Virus record (IMG/VR): IMGVR_UViG_3300042197_003079
Span: 1-31,002 of that record
Source: a virus
Length of the DNA stretch: 31,002 bases
Direction: 5' to 3' (one strand)
A model generated the notes under the pieces. That model did no database searches and was not told the DNA's origin. It saw only the letters and a list, made by a program, of their open reading frames with translations. Of the stretch, positions 16,144 through 24,365 are shown piece by piece. Position 1 is the first letter of the stretch. The number at the start of each line of letters is the position of its first letter. Position numbers and translations under genes: made by a program.

Positions 16144-17178
16144 ATGTTTAAAATGAAACACAAAAAAATAATTATCTGGGGAGTTAAATTAAATTCTCCC
16201 AACGGACATGTACATACAAATGCTTACGTTCACTTGGGATTGTATAGAGCGGCTCAATATCTAGGACTAGAAGTATACTGGATGGATAATAGAGATAATG
16301 TTTCTCCTGATTTTTTTGATGATGCACTGATATTATCAGAACACTCAATAGCAACTTTACATCCAATTAGTAATAATCTTCCTTTACGTAAATCATCAAC
16401 TTACATCATGAATCAGCTAGGTAATAGACTTGATAAACCGACACCAGGCCCTGGTGCTAACTATTATCTAGGAAAAGTTGGAAGAATAATTGATTTTAGA
16501 TTCAGATTTGATTGGCAAAACGAACACTATGATTATAAATTTTGTTCAGAAAAATATACACCAGTGAACGAAGATCGGGTATCTTTCATAGAATTTGGTA
16601 AAGATTGCGGCCAAGAATATGATAATTATTATAGTCTTTGGGCATCTGATTTATTGCCAAATGAAATAAATTTTGAAGATAGATTTACACCATGGATAGA
16701 ACCAAAATATGCATTTTTCTCCGGAACAATCAGAAATCAAGGAGGGCCTGGAGATAATTATCATTCTTTTATGCGGTTTATAGATGCGTGTAAACAAGAA
16801 AATATTCCATTCTATTTTTATGATCTATGGCAGGCTTCTGGAATGTCTCCGCTAGATTTAAAACGAGAATCACTGAAAGCATTTCTTGCGGTAGAGATGC
16901 GAGGAAACGATCTCATTGACAATGGTTACGTTTCGTGTAGAAATTTTAAAAATATAAGTTATGGACAGCTTACAATGACCAACTCTAAGGGTGCATATGA
17001 ATTTTTTGACGGGGAAATTGCATATCACAAAGATCCATATGAATTATTTTTTGTTGCCAGTGAGATGAGAAAAAACCCAAAAACAAAAGATTTAGTATTA
17101 AATCAAATGAAAAAAGTAAAAGAAAAACACACTTTTGTTCAAAGGCTGCGAGATTTTATAAAGGTCAGTAATATTTAA
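16144..17178 (+). CDS. putative GT-B-like glycosyltransferase
   Basis: A 344-residue protein. The C-terminal part has features common in GT-B transferases: NGYVSCRNFKNISYGQLTMTN, where a small-residue segment precedes the donor-binding loop, and YEFFDGEIAYHKDPYELF, resembling the loop that closes over the nucleotide. The N-terminal half (KIIIWGVKLNSPNGHVHTNAYVHLGLYRAAQYLGLEVYW) looks like the acceptor-side Rossmann domain. I recognise no exact family. An internal ATG at 16153 is an alternative start. Confidence 0.55.
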   Translation: MFKMKHKKIIIWGVKLNSPNGHVHTNAYVHLGLYRAAQYLGLEVYWMDNRDNVSPDFFDDALILSEHSIATLHPISNNLPLRKSSTYIMNQLGNRLDKPTPGPGANYYLGKVGRIIDFRFRFDWQNEHYDYKFCSEKYTPVNEDRVSFIEFGKDCGQEYDNYYSLWASDLLPNEINFEDRFTPWIEPKYAFFSGTIRNQGGPGDNYHSFMRFIDACKQENIPFYFYDLWQASGMSPLDLKRESLKAFLAVEMRGNDLIDNGYVSCRNFKNISYGQLTMTNSKGAYEFFDGEIAYHKDPYELFFVASEMRKNPKTKDLVLNQMKKVKEKHTFVQRLRDFIKVSNI

Positions 17179-17193
17179 AAAAGGAGAATTAAC

Positions 17194-17838
17194 ATGACTA
17201 GTCACTTAGGAGGACATTTTGGCACCACAGCTATGTTGCTGCCAACTTTTGATTTTATTTTAAAAAATTTTAATATAAAGTCTGTTATCGATATTGGATG
17301 TGGACCAGGTGGAATGACAGAGTATATAAATTATAAAAATGTATATTGTATTGGAATTGATGGGGACGAATCCATCGAAAAGAAAGATTATATTATTTTT
17401 CACGATTACATTTACGGCCCTTTAAAATTAGATGAAACTTTCGATTTGGCATATTCAACAGAATTTCTAGAACATGTAGAAGAAAAATATATACCAAATT
17501 TTATAGAAACTTTTAAAAAAGCAAATTATGTTTTTTGCACGGCCGCGCCCCCTGGCCAGGGAGGATATCACCATGTAAACGAACAACCTTTAGAATATTG
17601 GATAAAAATATTTCAAGAAAATGGTTTTGTTTACCAAAAAGAACATTCTGATGAAATTAAAAAAACTTGTGGAGATAAAATAGTCGCCAGAAATTCTTTA
17701 TTTTTTCGAAATAGCCATCAATATGAAAATAATTACAATCGAAAGCCATTTCCAATCGATTATGAACCACTAAAGAAAAAAGTTAATTTTCATTACGATG
17801 GACTAGGAAAAAGTATTGTTGGCTATGATAGATGGTAA
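17194..17838 (+). CDS. class I SAM-dependent methyltransferase
   Basis: A 214-residue Methyltransf_11/23-type enzyme. SVIDIGCGPGGMTEYI has the SAM-binding DIGCGPGG (33-40); IGIDGDESIEK is motif II; FDLAYSTEFLEHVEE (83-97) carries the post-II strand and the EHVEE turn; NYVFCTAAPPGQGGYHHVNEQ is characteristic of sugar-methylating or small-substrate methyltransferases of surface-polysaccharide clusters. A strong Shine-Dalgarno (aaggag) precedes it. Its stop overlaps the glf start by 7 bases (ATGGTAA). The target, probably a sugar hydroxyl, is inferred from context. Confidence 0.75.
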   Translation: MTSHLGGHFGTTAMLLPTFDFILKNFNIKSVIDIGCGPGGMTEYINYKNVYCIGIDGDESIEKKDYIIFHDYIYGPLKLDETFDLAYSTEFLEHVEEKYIPNFIETFKKANYVFCTAAPPGQGGYHHVNEQPLEYWIKIFQENGFVYQKEHSDEIKKTCGDKIVARNSLFFRNSHQYENNYNRKPFPIDYEPLKKKVNFHYDGLGKSIVGYDRW

Positions 17839-18947
17839 AGTTTGATTATTTGATTGTTGGTGCTGGTTTTTTTGGTGCAACTTTTGCGAGATTAGCAACA
17901 GATGCTGGAAAAAAATGTCTAGTCATCGATTATAGAGATCATATTGGCGGAAATGCATACTCTAAAAAACAAGAAAATATCCATGTACATGTTTATGGTC
18001 CCCATGTTTTTCACACTAATAATGACGATATCTGGAACTTTGTAAATAGATTTTCAAAATTTAATAATTTCATATTAAGTCCAAAAGCATATTACAAGGG
18101 AAAGTTATTTTCTCTTCCTTTTAATATGAATACTTTTTATGAAATGTGGGGAACGTTAACTCCAGAAGAAGCAAAAATTAAAATCGAAACACAGAGACTA
18201 AGATTAACTTCGTCTCCAAAAAATTTGGAAGAACAGGCGCTTTTTCTGGTTGGTACCGACATATATGAAACGCTCATAAAAGGGTATACACAAAAGCAAT
18301 GGCAAAAAGACCCCAGAGAATTGCCATCAAACATAATTAAAAGACTGCCAATTAGGTTTACATATAATAATAATTATTTTAATGACAAATATCAGGGGAT
18401 CCCCGTTGATGGTTATACGAAATTATTTGAAAATATGTTATCTGGAATAGAAGTTCGCAATAGCGTGGATTATTTTAAACACAGAGTTCATTATGATTCT
18501 CTGGCAGAAAAAATAGTATACACTGGAAAAATCGATGAATTCTATGATTATAAGTATGGAGAATTAGAATATCGGTCTTTAGAATTTAAAACGGAAATTG
18601 TAGAGACTGAAAATTTTCAAGGAAATTCTGTAGTGAATTACACAGAATATCAGATTCCATACACCAGAATTATTGAACATAAACACTTTAATAACGACAT
18701 ATCCGACGTTACTATTATCACGAAAGAATATCCAAAAAAATGGAGCAAAAGTGAGATTCCTTACTACCCCATCAATGATTTAAAAAATACAGGTATCTTT
18801 GAAAAGTATCGAGCAATGTCAAAATTAAATGATAAGTATATCTTTGGCGGAAGGTTGGCTGAATATCAGTATTATGATATGCACCAGGTTATAGGCTCTG
18901 CGTTTAAAACTTTTAATACTTTGCGTATTATCGAAGAAAAAAGTTGA
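17832..18947 (+). CDS. glf: UDP-galactopyranose mutase
   Basis: A 371-residue flavoenzyme that converts UDP-galactopyranose to UDP-galactofuranose, the donor of Galf residues. The FAD-binding loop GAGFFG (Gly10, Gly12, Gly15) is followed by IDYRDHIGGNAYS (from residue 32) and HVYGPHVFHTNND (53-65), all hallmarks of the family. Later segments YTQKQW, RLPIRFTYNNNYFNDKYQGIP and the terminal FGGRLAEYQYYDMHQVIGSA also fit. Length is typical (370-390). It is translationally coupled to the upstream methyltransferase. A promoter for the next pair of genes overlaps its stop. Confidence 0.93.
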   Translation: MVKFDYLIVGAGFFGATFARLATDAGKKCLVIDYRDHIGGNAYSKKQENIHVHVYGPHVFHTNNDDIWNFVNRFSKFNNFILSPKAYYKGKLFSLPFNMNTFYEMWGTLTPEEAKIKIETQRLRLTSSPKNLEEQALFLVGTDIYETLIKGYTQKQWQKDPRELPSNIIKRLPIRFTYNNNYFNDKYQGIPVDGYTKLFENMLSGIEVRNSVDYFKHRVHYDSLAEKIVYTGKIDEFYDYKYGELEYRSLEFKTEIVETENFQGNSVVNYTEYQIPYTRIIEHKHFNNDISDVTIITKEYPKKWSKSEIPYYPINDLKNTGIFEKYRAMSKLNDKYIFGGRLAEYQYYDMHQVIGSAFKTFNTLRIIEEKS

Positions 18948-18972
18948 CAAATCTTAAAAATGATAATATAAT
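18944..18972 (+). promoter_or_regulatory. consensus sigma70 promoter for the fcl/colD-like pair; copy A of a 34-nt direct repeat
   Basis: Exact TTGACA (18944-18949), a 17-nt spacer and exact TATAAT (18967-18972), starting within the glf stop region. The block 18943-18976 is repeated at 21097-21130 with one difference. The two copies bracket precisely the two genes between them. Confidence 0.9.
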
Positions 18973-18996
18973 TCTAGGACAATAGGAAATTTATTC

Positions 18997-19944
18997 ATGG
19001 AAAAAGCATCTAAAATATTTATTGCAGGTCACGAAGGATTAGTAGGCACTGCGTTACAAAGAAAGCTGAAAGAATACGGCTATTCAAATATATTGTGCGC
19101 TTCGCGCCATCTTTTTGATCTTCGAAATCAAAAAGAAGTAAGTGATTGGTTTTATTTAAATAAGCCTGACTATGTTTTTCTAGCAGCGGCCAAAGTTGGA
19201 GGAATTGGTTTTAATAAATCATTTCCTGCGGATTTTATAAGAGATAATCTTCAAATACAAACAAATATTATTGAGTCTTCTAGAATTCATGATGTCAAAA
19301 AGTTATGCTTTTTAGGCACGGCATGTATATATCCAAAACTTGCACCGGTGCCTATTAAAGAGGAATATCTGATGACAGGGCCTCTTGAAGAAACTAATAT
19401 TGGATACTCATTAGCAAAAATTACTGGGCTGATGATGTGTAAAAAATATTATGAACAGTATAATTTTGAGTCGGTATGTATTATGCCGGATAATCTCTAT
19501 GGAATATATGATAATTTTAGGCCTTCTGAGTGTCATGTTATTCCAAGTTTCATAAATCGTTTTATTGAAGCGAAAGAAAAAAATCTTCCAGAGGTTGTTT
19601 GTTTCGGAGACGGTACCCCAACAAGAGAATTTTTGTTTTCGGATGATATGGCAGACGCATGTATTTTTCTAATGAACAATCGTCATCATGATCCTACTCA
19701 TATTAATGTTGGACCAAACCGTGAAGTTTCGATTAGAGAGTTGTCCAAAATAATCGCCAAGCTGGTCAGCTACGAAGGTAAAATCGTCTGGGACACAAGT
19801 ATGCCAAATGGTGCACCAAGACGCGCGCTGGATACAACAAAGATGGATTCGCTTGGATGGAAGGCCAAAACCTCTTTAGAGGATGGACTCAAAACAACAA
19901 TCGATTGGTTTTTAGAGAATAGGAAAACATATGAAAGAGTATAA
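18997..19944 (+). CDS. fcl: GDP-L-fucose synthase or ColC-like epimerase/reductase
   Basis: A 315-residue short-chain dehydrogenase of the GDP-fucose synthase family, which epimerises C3/C5 and reduces C4 of GDP-4-keto-6-deoxymannose. GHEGLVG (11-17) is the NADP loop; FLAAAKVGGIG and GTACIYPKLAPVPIKEEYLMTGPLE are family signatures; the catalytic pair is Tyr137 and Lys141 (YSLAK). Cys110 and His180 (SECHVIP) align with the Cys109/His179 epimerisation pair of E. coli GDP-fucose synthase. ColC of colitose synthesis belongs to the same family and would act on the 3-deoxy ketosugar, so with the ColD-like gene next door either product is possible. Its 3' end overlaps that gene by 14 bases. Confidence 0.88.
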   Translation: MEKASKIFIAGHEGLVGTALQRKLKEYGYSNILCASRHLFDLRNQKEVSDWFYLNKPDYVFLAAAKVGGIGFNKSFPADFIRDNLQIQTNIIESSRIHDVKKLCFLGTACIYPKLAPVPIKEEYLMTGPLEETNIGYSLAKITGLMMCKKYYEQYNFESVCIMPDNLYGIYDNFRPSECHVIPSFINRFIEAKEKNLPEVVCFGDGTPTREFLFSDDMADACIFLMNNRHHDPTHINVGPNREVSIRELSKIIAKLVSYEGKIVWDTSMPNGAPRRALDTTKMDSLGWKAKTSLEDGLKTTIDWFLENRKTYERV

Positions 19945-21085
19945 ATGGCCTCTTATGAAGAATACGCTGACTTTCCTTGATAGGTTAAAGTTGGCAAAGT
20001 TCATTCTTTCCTCGGACAAATTTACGCAAGGTCCGATGGTAGAAAAGTTTGAGCAAGAATGGTCGAAGTGGCTAGGTGCCAAGCATAGTCTTTTTGTGAC
20101 CTCTGGCAGTACTGCCAATTTTCTACTTCTTGCCGCCGTTAAGGAGAAATATAATTTGAAAAATGGAGATAAGGTTTTGGTACCTGCATGTACATGGGTT
20201 ACTAATATCAATCCTGTTTTTCAGTTAGGACTAGAGCCAATTTTCTGTGATATCAATCTCAAGGACTTTAGCTTTGACGTTGATAACATGAAACTCTTGT
20301 CCAAAAAGCATCCTGATATCAAGATAGTTTTTACAACTCACTTGCTTGGAATCCCCGCGCCCTTGGACGAATATAAGAAACTCTTTCCTAATGCCATTTT
20401 TATTGATGATGTATGTGAGTCTCATGGCGCGCGCACTCCTACAGGTAAAGTTGGTGCGGATAGTATTGGCGCGACTTTCAGTTTTTATTTTGGACATCAC
20501 ATGTCTACCGTTGAAGGTGGAATGATTTCAACGAATGACTTTGAACTATACGATTTAATGAGAATGAAAAGATCACATGGGCTTGCAAGAACGTCGTTGA
20601 AATTTCATGAATATGCACAAAAAAATTCTGAAATCGAAAAATCATTCTTATTCATCACCGATGGATATAATTTTAGAAACACAGAATTGGGAGCTGTATT
20701 AGGACTGTCTCAGTTGAAGAGACTCGATTCTTTTATCGAAAAGAGGAGAGAAAATTATAAAATTTTTGTTGACATATGTAATAAATCTGATAAACTTTAT
20801 CCTGTGTATAATCATGAGGGAAATAGCTCTTTTTGTTTTCCATTTATTTGTAAAACGCACGAGATTAAAACCCGATTGGTCGCATTATTTGAGGAGTATG
20901 AAATTGAGTATCGTCCAATTGTAGGGGGAAATCTTCTAAAACAACCATATTTAAAATCCCGCTATGATATTTCTGATTTACCTAATGCAGACAAAGTTCA
21001 CGATAATGGAGTGTACATTGGAAATAATCAATTTATAACCTTTGAAAATATGAAAGTAGTAGAGAAAATAGTTAAAAAATTATAA
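19931..21085 (+). CDS. DegT/DnrJ/EryC1-family enzyme with His in place of the PLP lysine, ColD-like 3-dehydratase
   Basis: A 384-residue fold-type I PLP enzyme. VTSGSTANFLL (57-66) and IDDVCESHGA (158-167; Asp160 contacts the pyridine N) are the usual cofactor sites. In SFYFGHHMSTVEGGM (184-198) the position of the Schiff-base lysine (SFxxxK...EGG) is His189. The same Lys-to-His change defines ColD (His188 in E. coli), which removes the C3 hydroxyl of GDP-4-keto-6-deoxymannose, and the related CDP-sugar dehydratase E1. The enzyme is therefore predicted to be a dehydratase, not an aminotransferase, making a 3,6-dideoxy-4-ketohexose. It overlaps the fcl-like start and shares its promoter. Codon use in the first third is less AT-rich than the neighbouring cassette genes. 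Confidence 0.88.
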   Translation: MKEYKWPLMKNTLTFLDRLKLAKFILSSDKFTQGPMVEKFEQEWSKWLGAKHSLFVTSGSTANFLLLAAVKEKYNLKNGDKVLVPACTWVTNINPVFQLGLEPIFCDINLKDFSFDVDNMKLLSKKHPDIKIVFTTHLLGIPAPLDEYKKLFPNAIFIDDVCESHGARTPTGKVGADSIGATFSFYFGHHMSTVEGGMISTNDFELYDLMRMKRSHGLARTSLKFHEYAQKNSEIEKSFLFITDGYNFRNTELGAVLGLSQLKRLDSFIEKRRENYKIFVDICNKSDKLYPVYNHEGNSSFCFPFICKTHEIKTRLVALFEEYEIEYRPIVGGNLLKQPYLKSRYDISDLPNADKVHDNGVYIGNNQFITFENMKVVEKIVKKL

Positions 21086-21097
21086 TCACAACCAATG

Positions 21098-21126
21098 TTG
21101 ACAAATCTTAAAAATGATAATATCAT
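21098..21126 (+). promoter_or_regulatory. sigma70 promoter for the gp43 leader genes; copy B of the 34-nt direct repeat
   Basis: Exact TTGACA (21098-21103), a 17-nt spacer and TATCAT (21121-21126). This block (21097-21130) matches 18943-18976 at all but one position; the difference turns TATAAT into TATCAT. It is positioned to drive the 61-residue gene, the LSm-like gene and gp43. Confidence 0.82.
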
Positions 21127-21164
21127 TCTACCTTCATGAATAATTATTGGAGACACTAATAACA

Positions 21165-21350
21165 ATGAAAATCTTGGAAACTTGCGTTAAGACACGCGCG
21201 TATGATAACAAGCTGATGGAACTTAGTCTTATTCCAGACTATGAAAATATCTACTATTATAATGACAACTACGGGCACAAGGTCAGTTTTACACCTACAA
21301 AGTGGATTATTACCAAGGTGTATGATTGGGAAGCAGTACTAGAAAACTAG
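21165..21350 (+). CDS. small protein of unknown function
   Basis: A 61-residue protein, MKILETCVKTRAYDNKL..., ending in KWIITKVYDWEAVLEN. It is rich in Tyr and Asn, mixed beta/helix by eye, with no membrane segment. A GGAGA 11 bases upstream supports ATG 21165 over a TTG at 21147. It follows promoter copy B and precedes the LSm-like gene by 13 bases. I recognise no family. Confidence 0.6.
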   Translation: MKILETCVKTRAYDNKLMELSLIPDYENIYYYNDNYGHKVSFTPTKWIITKVYDWEAVLEN

Positions 21351-21363
21351 AAAGGAAGAAAAA

Positions 21364-21744
21364 ATGGATATTGACGAAACAGAAAATGAAGAGTATACTG
21401 AGATTAAGATTGTACGTCTTATTTCAGGCGAAGAACTAATTGGAGAAGTTACAGAATATGTAAGCAATAATGTGCATAAGGTGCTTATTGAAAAGCCTGC
21501 ACTGATTGTTCTTCAGCGGCCCACAACGGCAGAAGACCGAGTTGGCATTGCGCTGTACAATTGGCTTCCATATACTACTGCCGAGAAAGAAGGTGTGGTT
21601 GTAGAAAAGAGTAATGTGGTGTTTGTCGTAACTCCAGAAGAGGGCCTTGCTCGATCATATCGTGAAAGATTTTCTCTAAAGGGTCTAGTTCTGCCAGGCG
21701 CAGGTGAGAGCGGCGTTGGCCGTAGTGGACTAATTCTTCCATAA
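21364..21744 (+). CDS. LSm/Hfq-like small protein upstream of DNA polymerase
   Basis: A 126-residue protein. Residues about 11-50 (EIKIVRLISGEELIGEVTEY...VLIEKPALIVLQ) look like an Sm1-type strand pattern (xGEELxGxV) followed by a conserved KPALIVLQ strand, as in small LSm-like proteins of T4-like phages. The C-terminus is Gly/Ser-rich and flexible. A good Shine-Dalgarno (aaggaag) precedes it, and it ends 9 bases before the gp43 start, suggesting co-expression. A possible RNA-binding role in polymerase expression is inference only. Confidence 0.6.
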   Translation: MDIDETENEEYTEIKIVRLISGEELIGEVTEYVSNNVHKVLIEKPALIVLQRPTTAEDRVGIALYNWLPYTTAEKEGVVVEKSNVVFVVTPEEGLARSYRERFSLKGLVLPGAGESGVGRSGLILP

Positions 21745-21753
21745 GGAAAAAAC

Positions 21754-24348
21754 TTGTCAAAAAAGCCATTCTATATTAATGTTGCTCGCGATGCGAGTAA
21801 AATATTAGTAACATGGTTTGATGGAGTCAAAAAGCGTAGGGAAAAAGTAGATTACTTCCCTACGCTTTTTGTTAAGGCGGCTCCATCATCTGATGATACT
21901 AATCTCACTGAGACTCCGTGGCATGATATTCGCGGACAGCGGGTGTATCCCGTGCGTCCTGGTAATATAAGTGATACGCGCGAGTTTATGAATGCTCACA
22001 AAGACATTGATAACTTTCCAATTCTAGGTCTCAACAAAGTTCAATATGAATATATCTCAGATAACTTTCCTGGAGATATCTCATCCGATTGGAATAACAA
22101 GTATATCAATATTGCGTATCTTGATATTGAGGTTAGTTCAAATGATGGGTTTCCTGAACCTGAATTAGCCGACAAAGAAGTAACCGCGATCACAGTCAAA
22201 GACAACTCTGGCATTCGTGTATACGGATGCAAAGAGTATAACGGCGCGCTTCCGTCTGACGCAAAGTATTTCAAGTGCGAAAACGAACCGCAGTTACTGA
22301 GACTTTTTCTGTCTCACTGGACAGAAAACTATCCAGACATTGTTACTGGATGGAATGTAAAAAACTTTGATATGAAGTATCTTGTCAATCGCGTGAAAAA
22401 TCTGTTTGGCGAAAACAAATCAAAAGAGTTTTCTCCATGGAAAAAGTATTATCCAACCACACGCATTGTCATGGGCCGCGAAGAAACTGGATATGAAATT
22501 GCAGGAGTCGCGACTCTTGACTACATGGAACTTTACAAGAAGTATGGACCTCCAGGACAGAAAGAATCATACTCGCTAAACTATATCTGTTATCTGGAAC
22601 TTGGAGAAAACAAACTTTCATATTCCGAATACGGAAGTCTGCAAAATCTATATGAGCAAAACTACGAAAAGTTTATTGATTATAACGTCCGAGATGTGCT
22701 GCTAGTTGAAAAGCTAGAAAAAAAGAGGGCGCTTTTGCAACTCGCGTTGATTCTTGCGTATGATTCCAAAACAAACTATGAAGACGTATTTTATCAGACT
22801 CGAATGTGGGATTCTCTTATCTATAACTTTCTTAAGGACAGAAACATTGTTCCGCCTCCAAACGTGCGCGACACAAAAGAGTCAATGTATGAAGGCGCAT
22901 ATGTAAAAGATCCACATATTGGTATGCATGAGTGGGTCGTCTCTTTTGACTACACGTCTCTGTATCCATCGCTCATGATGCAGTTTAATATTTCTCCCGA
23001 TACGATCGTTGAGCCGTCTGATTATCCCGAAGATGTCCGACAGTTTCTTTCTACTCATAGAATTACTCCAGAAACTCTTTTGGACGAAAAGTATGATCTG
23101 TCAATTCTAAAAGATCATAACATGATCCTCGCAGCAAATGGCCAGTTTTTTCGAAACGACTTTGAAGGATTTCTTCCTCAGATTTTGCGCAAGATGTTTG
23201 CGGATAGGCAGAAGTACAAGAAACTCATGATTGATGCAAAGAAAGAGGCACAGAAACTTAAGTCTGAAGGAAAAGATTATTCAGATGCCGAGCAGCGCAT
23301 TTCGCGATATGATTTGCTTCAACTATGCAAGAAGGTCTGTTTGAACAGTTGTTATGGCGCAACAGGAACTCCTTTCTTTCGATACTATGATATTCGACAA
23401 GCGGTTGCCGTCACAATGTCAGGTCAGCTGGCAATCAAGTACATGGAAAAAAAGATAAACGAGTTTTTAAACAAGACACTTAAAACGTCAGATGATTCGC
23501 CGCGCGACTATGTTCTTGCGGTCGACACCGACTCGGTATATCTTGATCTTTCGGGATTGGTAGCAAAGGTATTTGCCGACGTTGCGCCTGAGCAGAAGCA
23601 GAAAGAAATGACAGATTTTCTTGATCGAGCGTGTAACGAAATCATTCAGCCGCAAATTCGAAAGTTCAACAAGAGCCTTGCGGCATACGTTAACGCGAAA
23701 ACTGTTGATTTGGATATGAAGCGCGAGTCCATTTGTGACAAGACAATTTGGACGGCAAAAAAGAGATATATTCTGTCCGTAATTGATTCTGAAGGAGTGC
23801 GCTTTGAATCTCCGCAAATTAAAATGTCAGGCATTGAAGCGGTAAAGTCTTCAACTCCAGAAATATGTCGAAAGAAAATCAAGGAAGCAATTGGTATTAT
23901 TTTAACACAAAAAGAAAAAGATATTCATGATTTTGTGTCTGCGTTCAGAGCCGAGTTTAATACTCTACCGGTAGAAGAAATTTCATTTCCGCGCGGCGTC
24001 AATAGCATGGATAAGTATTCTGATTCATCCAACATTTACAAAGACAAGACACCGATTCATGTAAAGGGCGCCCTGTTTTATAATCACTTTCTTCAAAAAA
24101 GAAAACTTCATAAAAAGTATCCATTGATTCGAGAAGGCGACAAGATCAAGTTTACATATGTCAAACCATCTAATCCGAATCGAATTAGTGTTATTTCTTT
24201 TCCTGGAGGCGTTCTTCCAAAAGAACTAGTTGACATTTCAGAGTATATAGACTATGATATGCAATTCAGAAAGGCATTCTTGGATCCATTGGAGATTATT
24301 TTAAGCAGCATCGGATGGCACTCCGAGTATCAATCAACATTATTCTAG
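21754..24348 (+). CDS. 43: family B DNA polymerase (gp43)
   Basis: The 864-residue replicative DNA polymerase with 3'-5' exonuclease. Exo I is YLDIE (Asp124, Glu126); YNVRDVLL represents Exo III; motif A is DYTSLYPS (from 399); motif B ends in NSCYG (531-535) after the KKVCL helix; motif C is DTDS (591-594). Order and length match T4 gp43 (898). The start is TTG 21754, with aaggaa upstream. A strong 15-bp terminator-like hairpin lies at codons 26-39. In T4, gp43 follows regA directly; here 11.6 kb separate them. Confidence 0.95.
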   Translation: MSKKPFYINVARDASKILVTWFDGVKKRREKVDYFPTLFVKAAPSSDDTNLTETPWHDIRGQRVYPVRPGNISDTREFMNAHKDIDNFPILGLNKVQYEYISDNFPGDISSDWNNKYINIAYLDIEVSSNDGFPEPELADKEVTAITVKDNSGIRVYGCKEYNGALPSDAKYFKCENEPQLLRLFLSHWTENYPDIVTGWNVKNFDMKYLVNRVKNLFGENKSKEFSPWKKYYPTTRIVMGREETGYEIAGVATLDYMELYKKYGPPGQKESYSLNYICYLELGENKLSYSEYGSLQNLYEQNYEKFIDYNVRDVLLVEKLEKKRALLQLALILAYDSKTNYEDVFYQTRMWDSLIYNFLKDRNIVPPPNVRDTKESMYEGAYVKDPHIGMHEWVVSFDYTSLYPSLMMQFNISPDTIVEPSDYPEDVRQFLSTHRITPETLLDEKYDLSILKDHNMILAANGQFFRNDFEGFLPQILRKMFADRQKYKKLMIDAKKEAQKLKSEGKDYSDAEQRISRYDLLQLCKKVCLNSCYGATGTPFFRYYDIRQAVAVTMSGQLAIKYMEKKINEFLNKTLKTSDDSPRDYVLAVDTDSVYLDLSGLVAKVFADVAPEQKQKEMTDFLDRACNEIIQPQIRKFNKSLAAYVNAKTVDLDMKRESICDKTIWTAKKRYILSVIDSEGVRFESPQIKMSGIEAVKSSTPEICRKKIKEAIGIILTQKEKDIHDFVSAFRAEFNTLPVEEISFPRGVNSMDKYSDSSNIYKDKTPIHVKGALFYNHFLQKRKLHKKYPLIREGDKIKFTYVKPSNPNRISVISFPGGVLPKELVDISEYIDYDMQFRKAFLDPLEIILSSIGWHSEYQSTLF
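21829..21870 (+). other. terminator-like 15-bp hairpin inside the gp43 coding sequence
   Basis: A perfect 15-bp inverted repeat (21829-21843 with 21856-21870), a 12-nt loop, and A5/T5 ends look like an intrinsic bidirectional terminator or attenuator. An outer 7-bp stem (21820-21826 with 21881-21887) can extend it. It is within the gp43 frame and encodes residues near VKKRREKVDYFPTLFV. Confidence 0.85.
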
Positions 24349-24365
24349 ACACGGACGAATCTAAA

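Noticed and set aside
21829-21870. The same gp43 autogenous translational operator as in T4
   Set aside because: The T4 operator is at the ribosome binding site; this hairpin is about 75 bases inside the coding region, so equivalence cannot be claimed.
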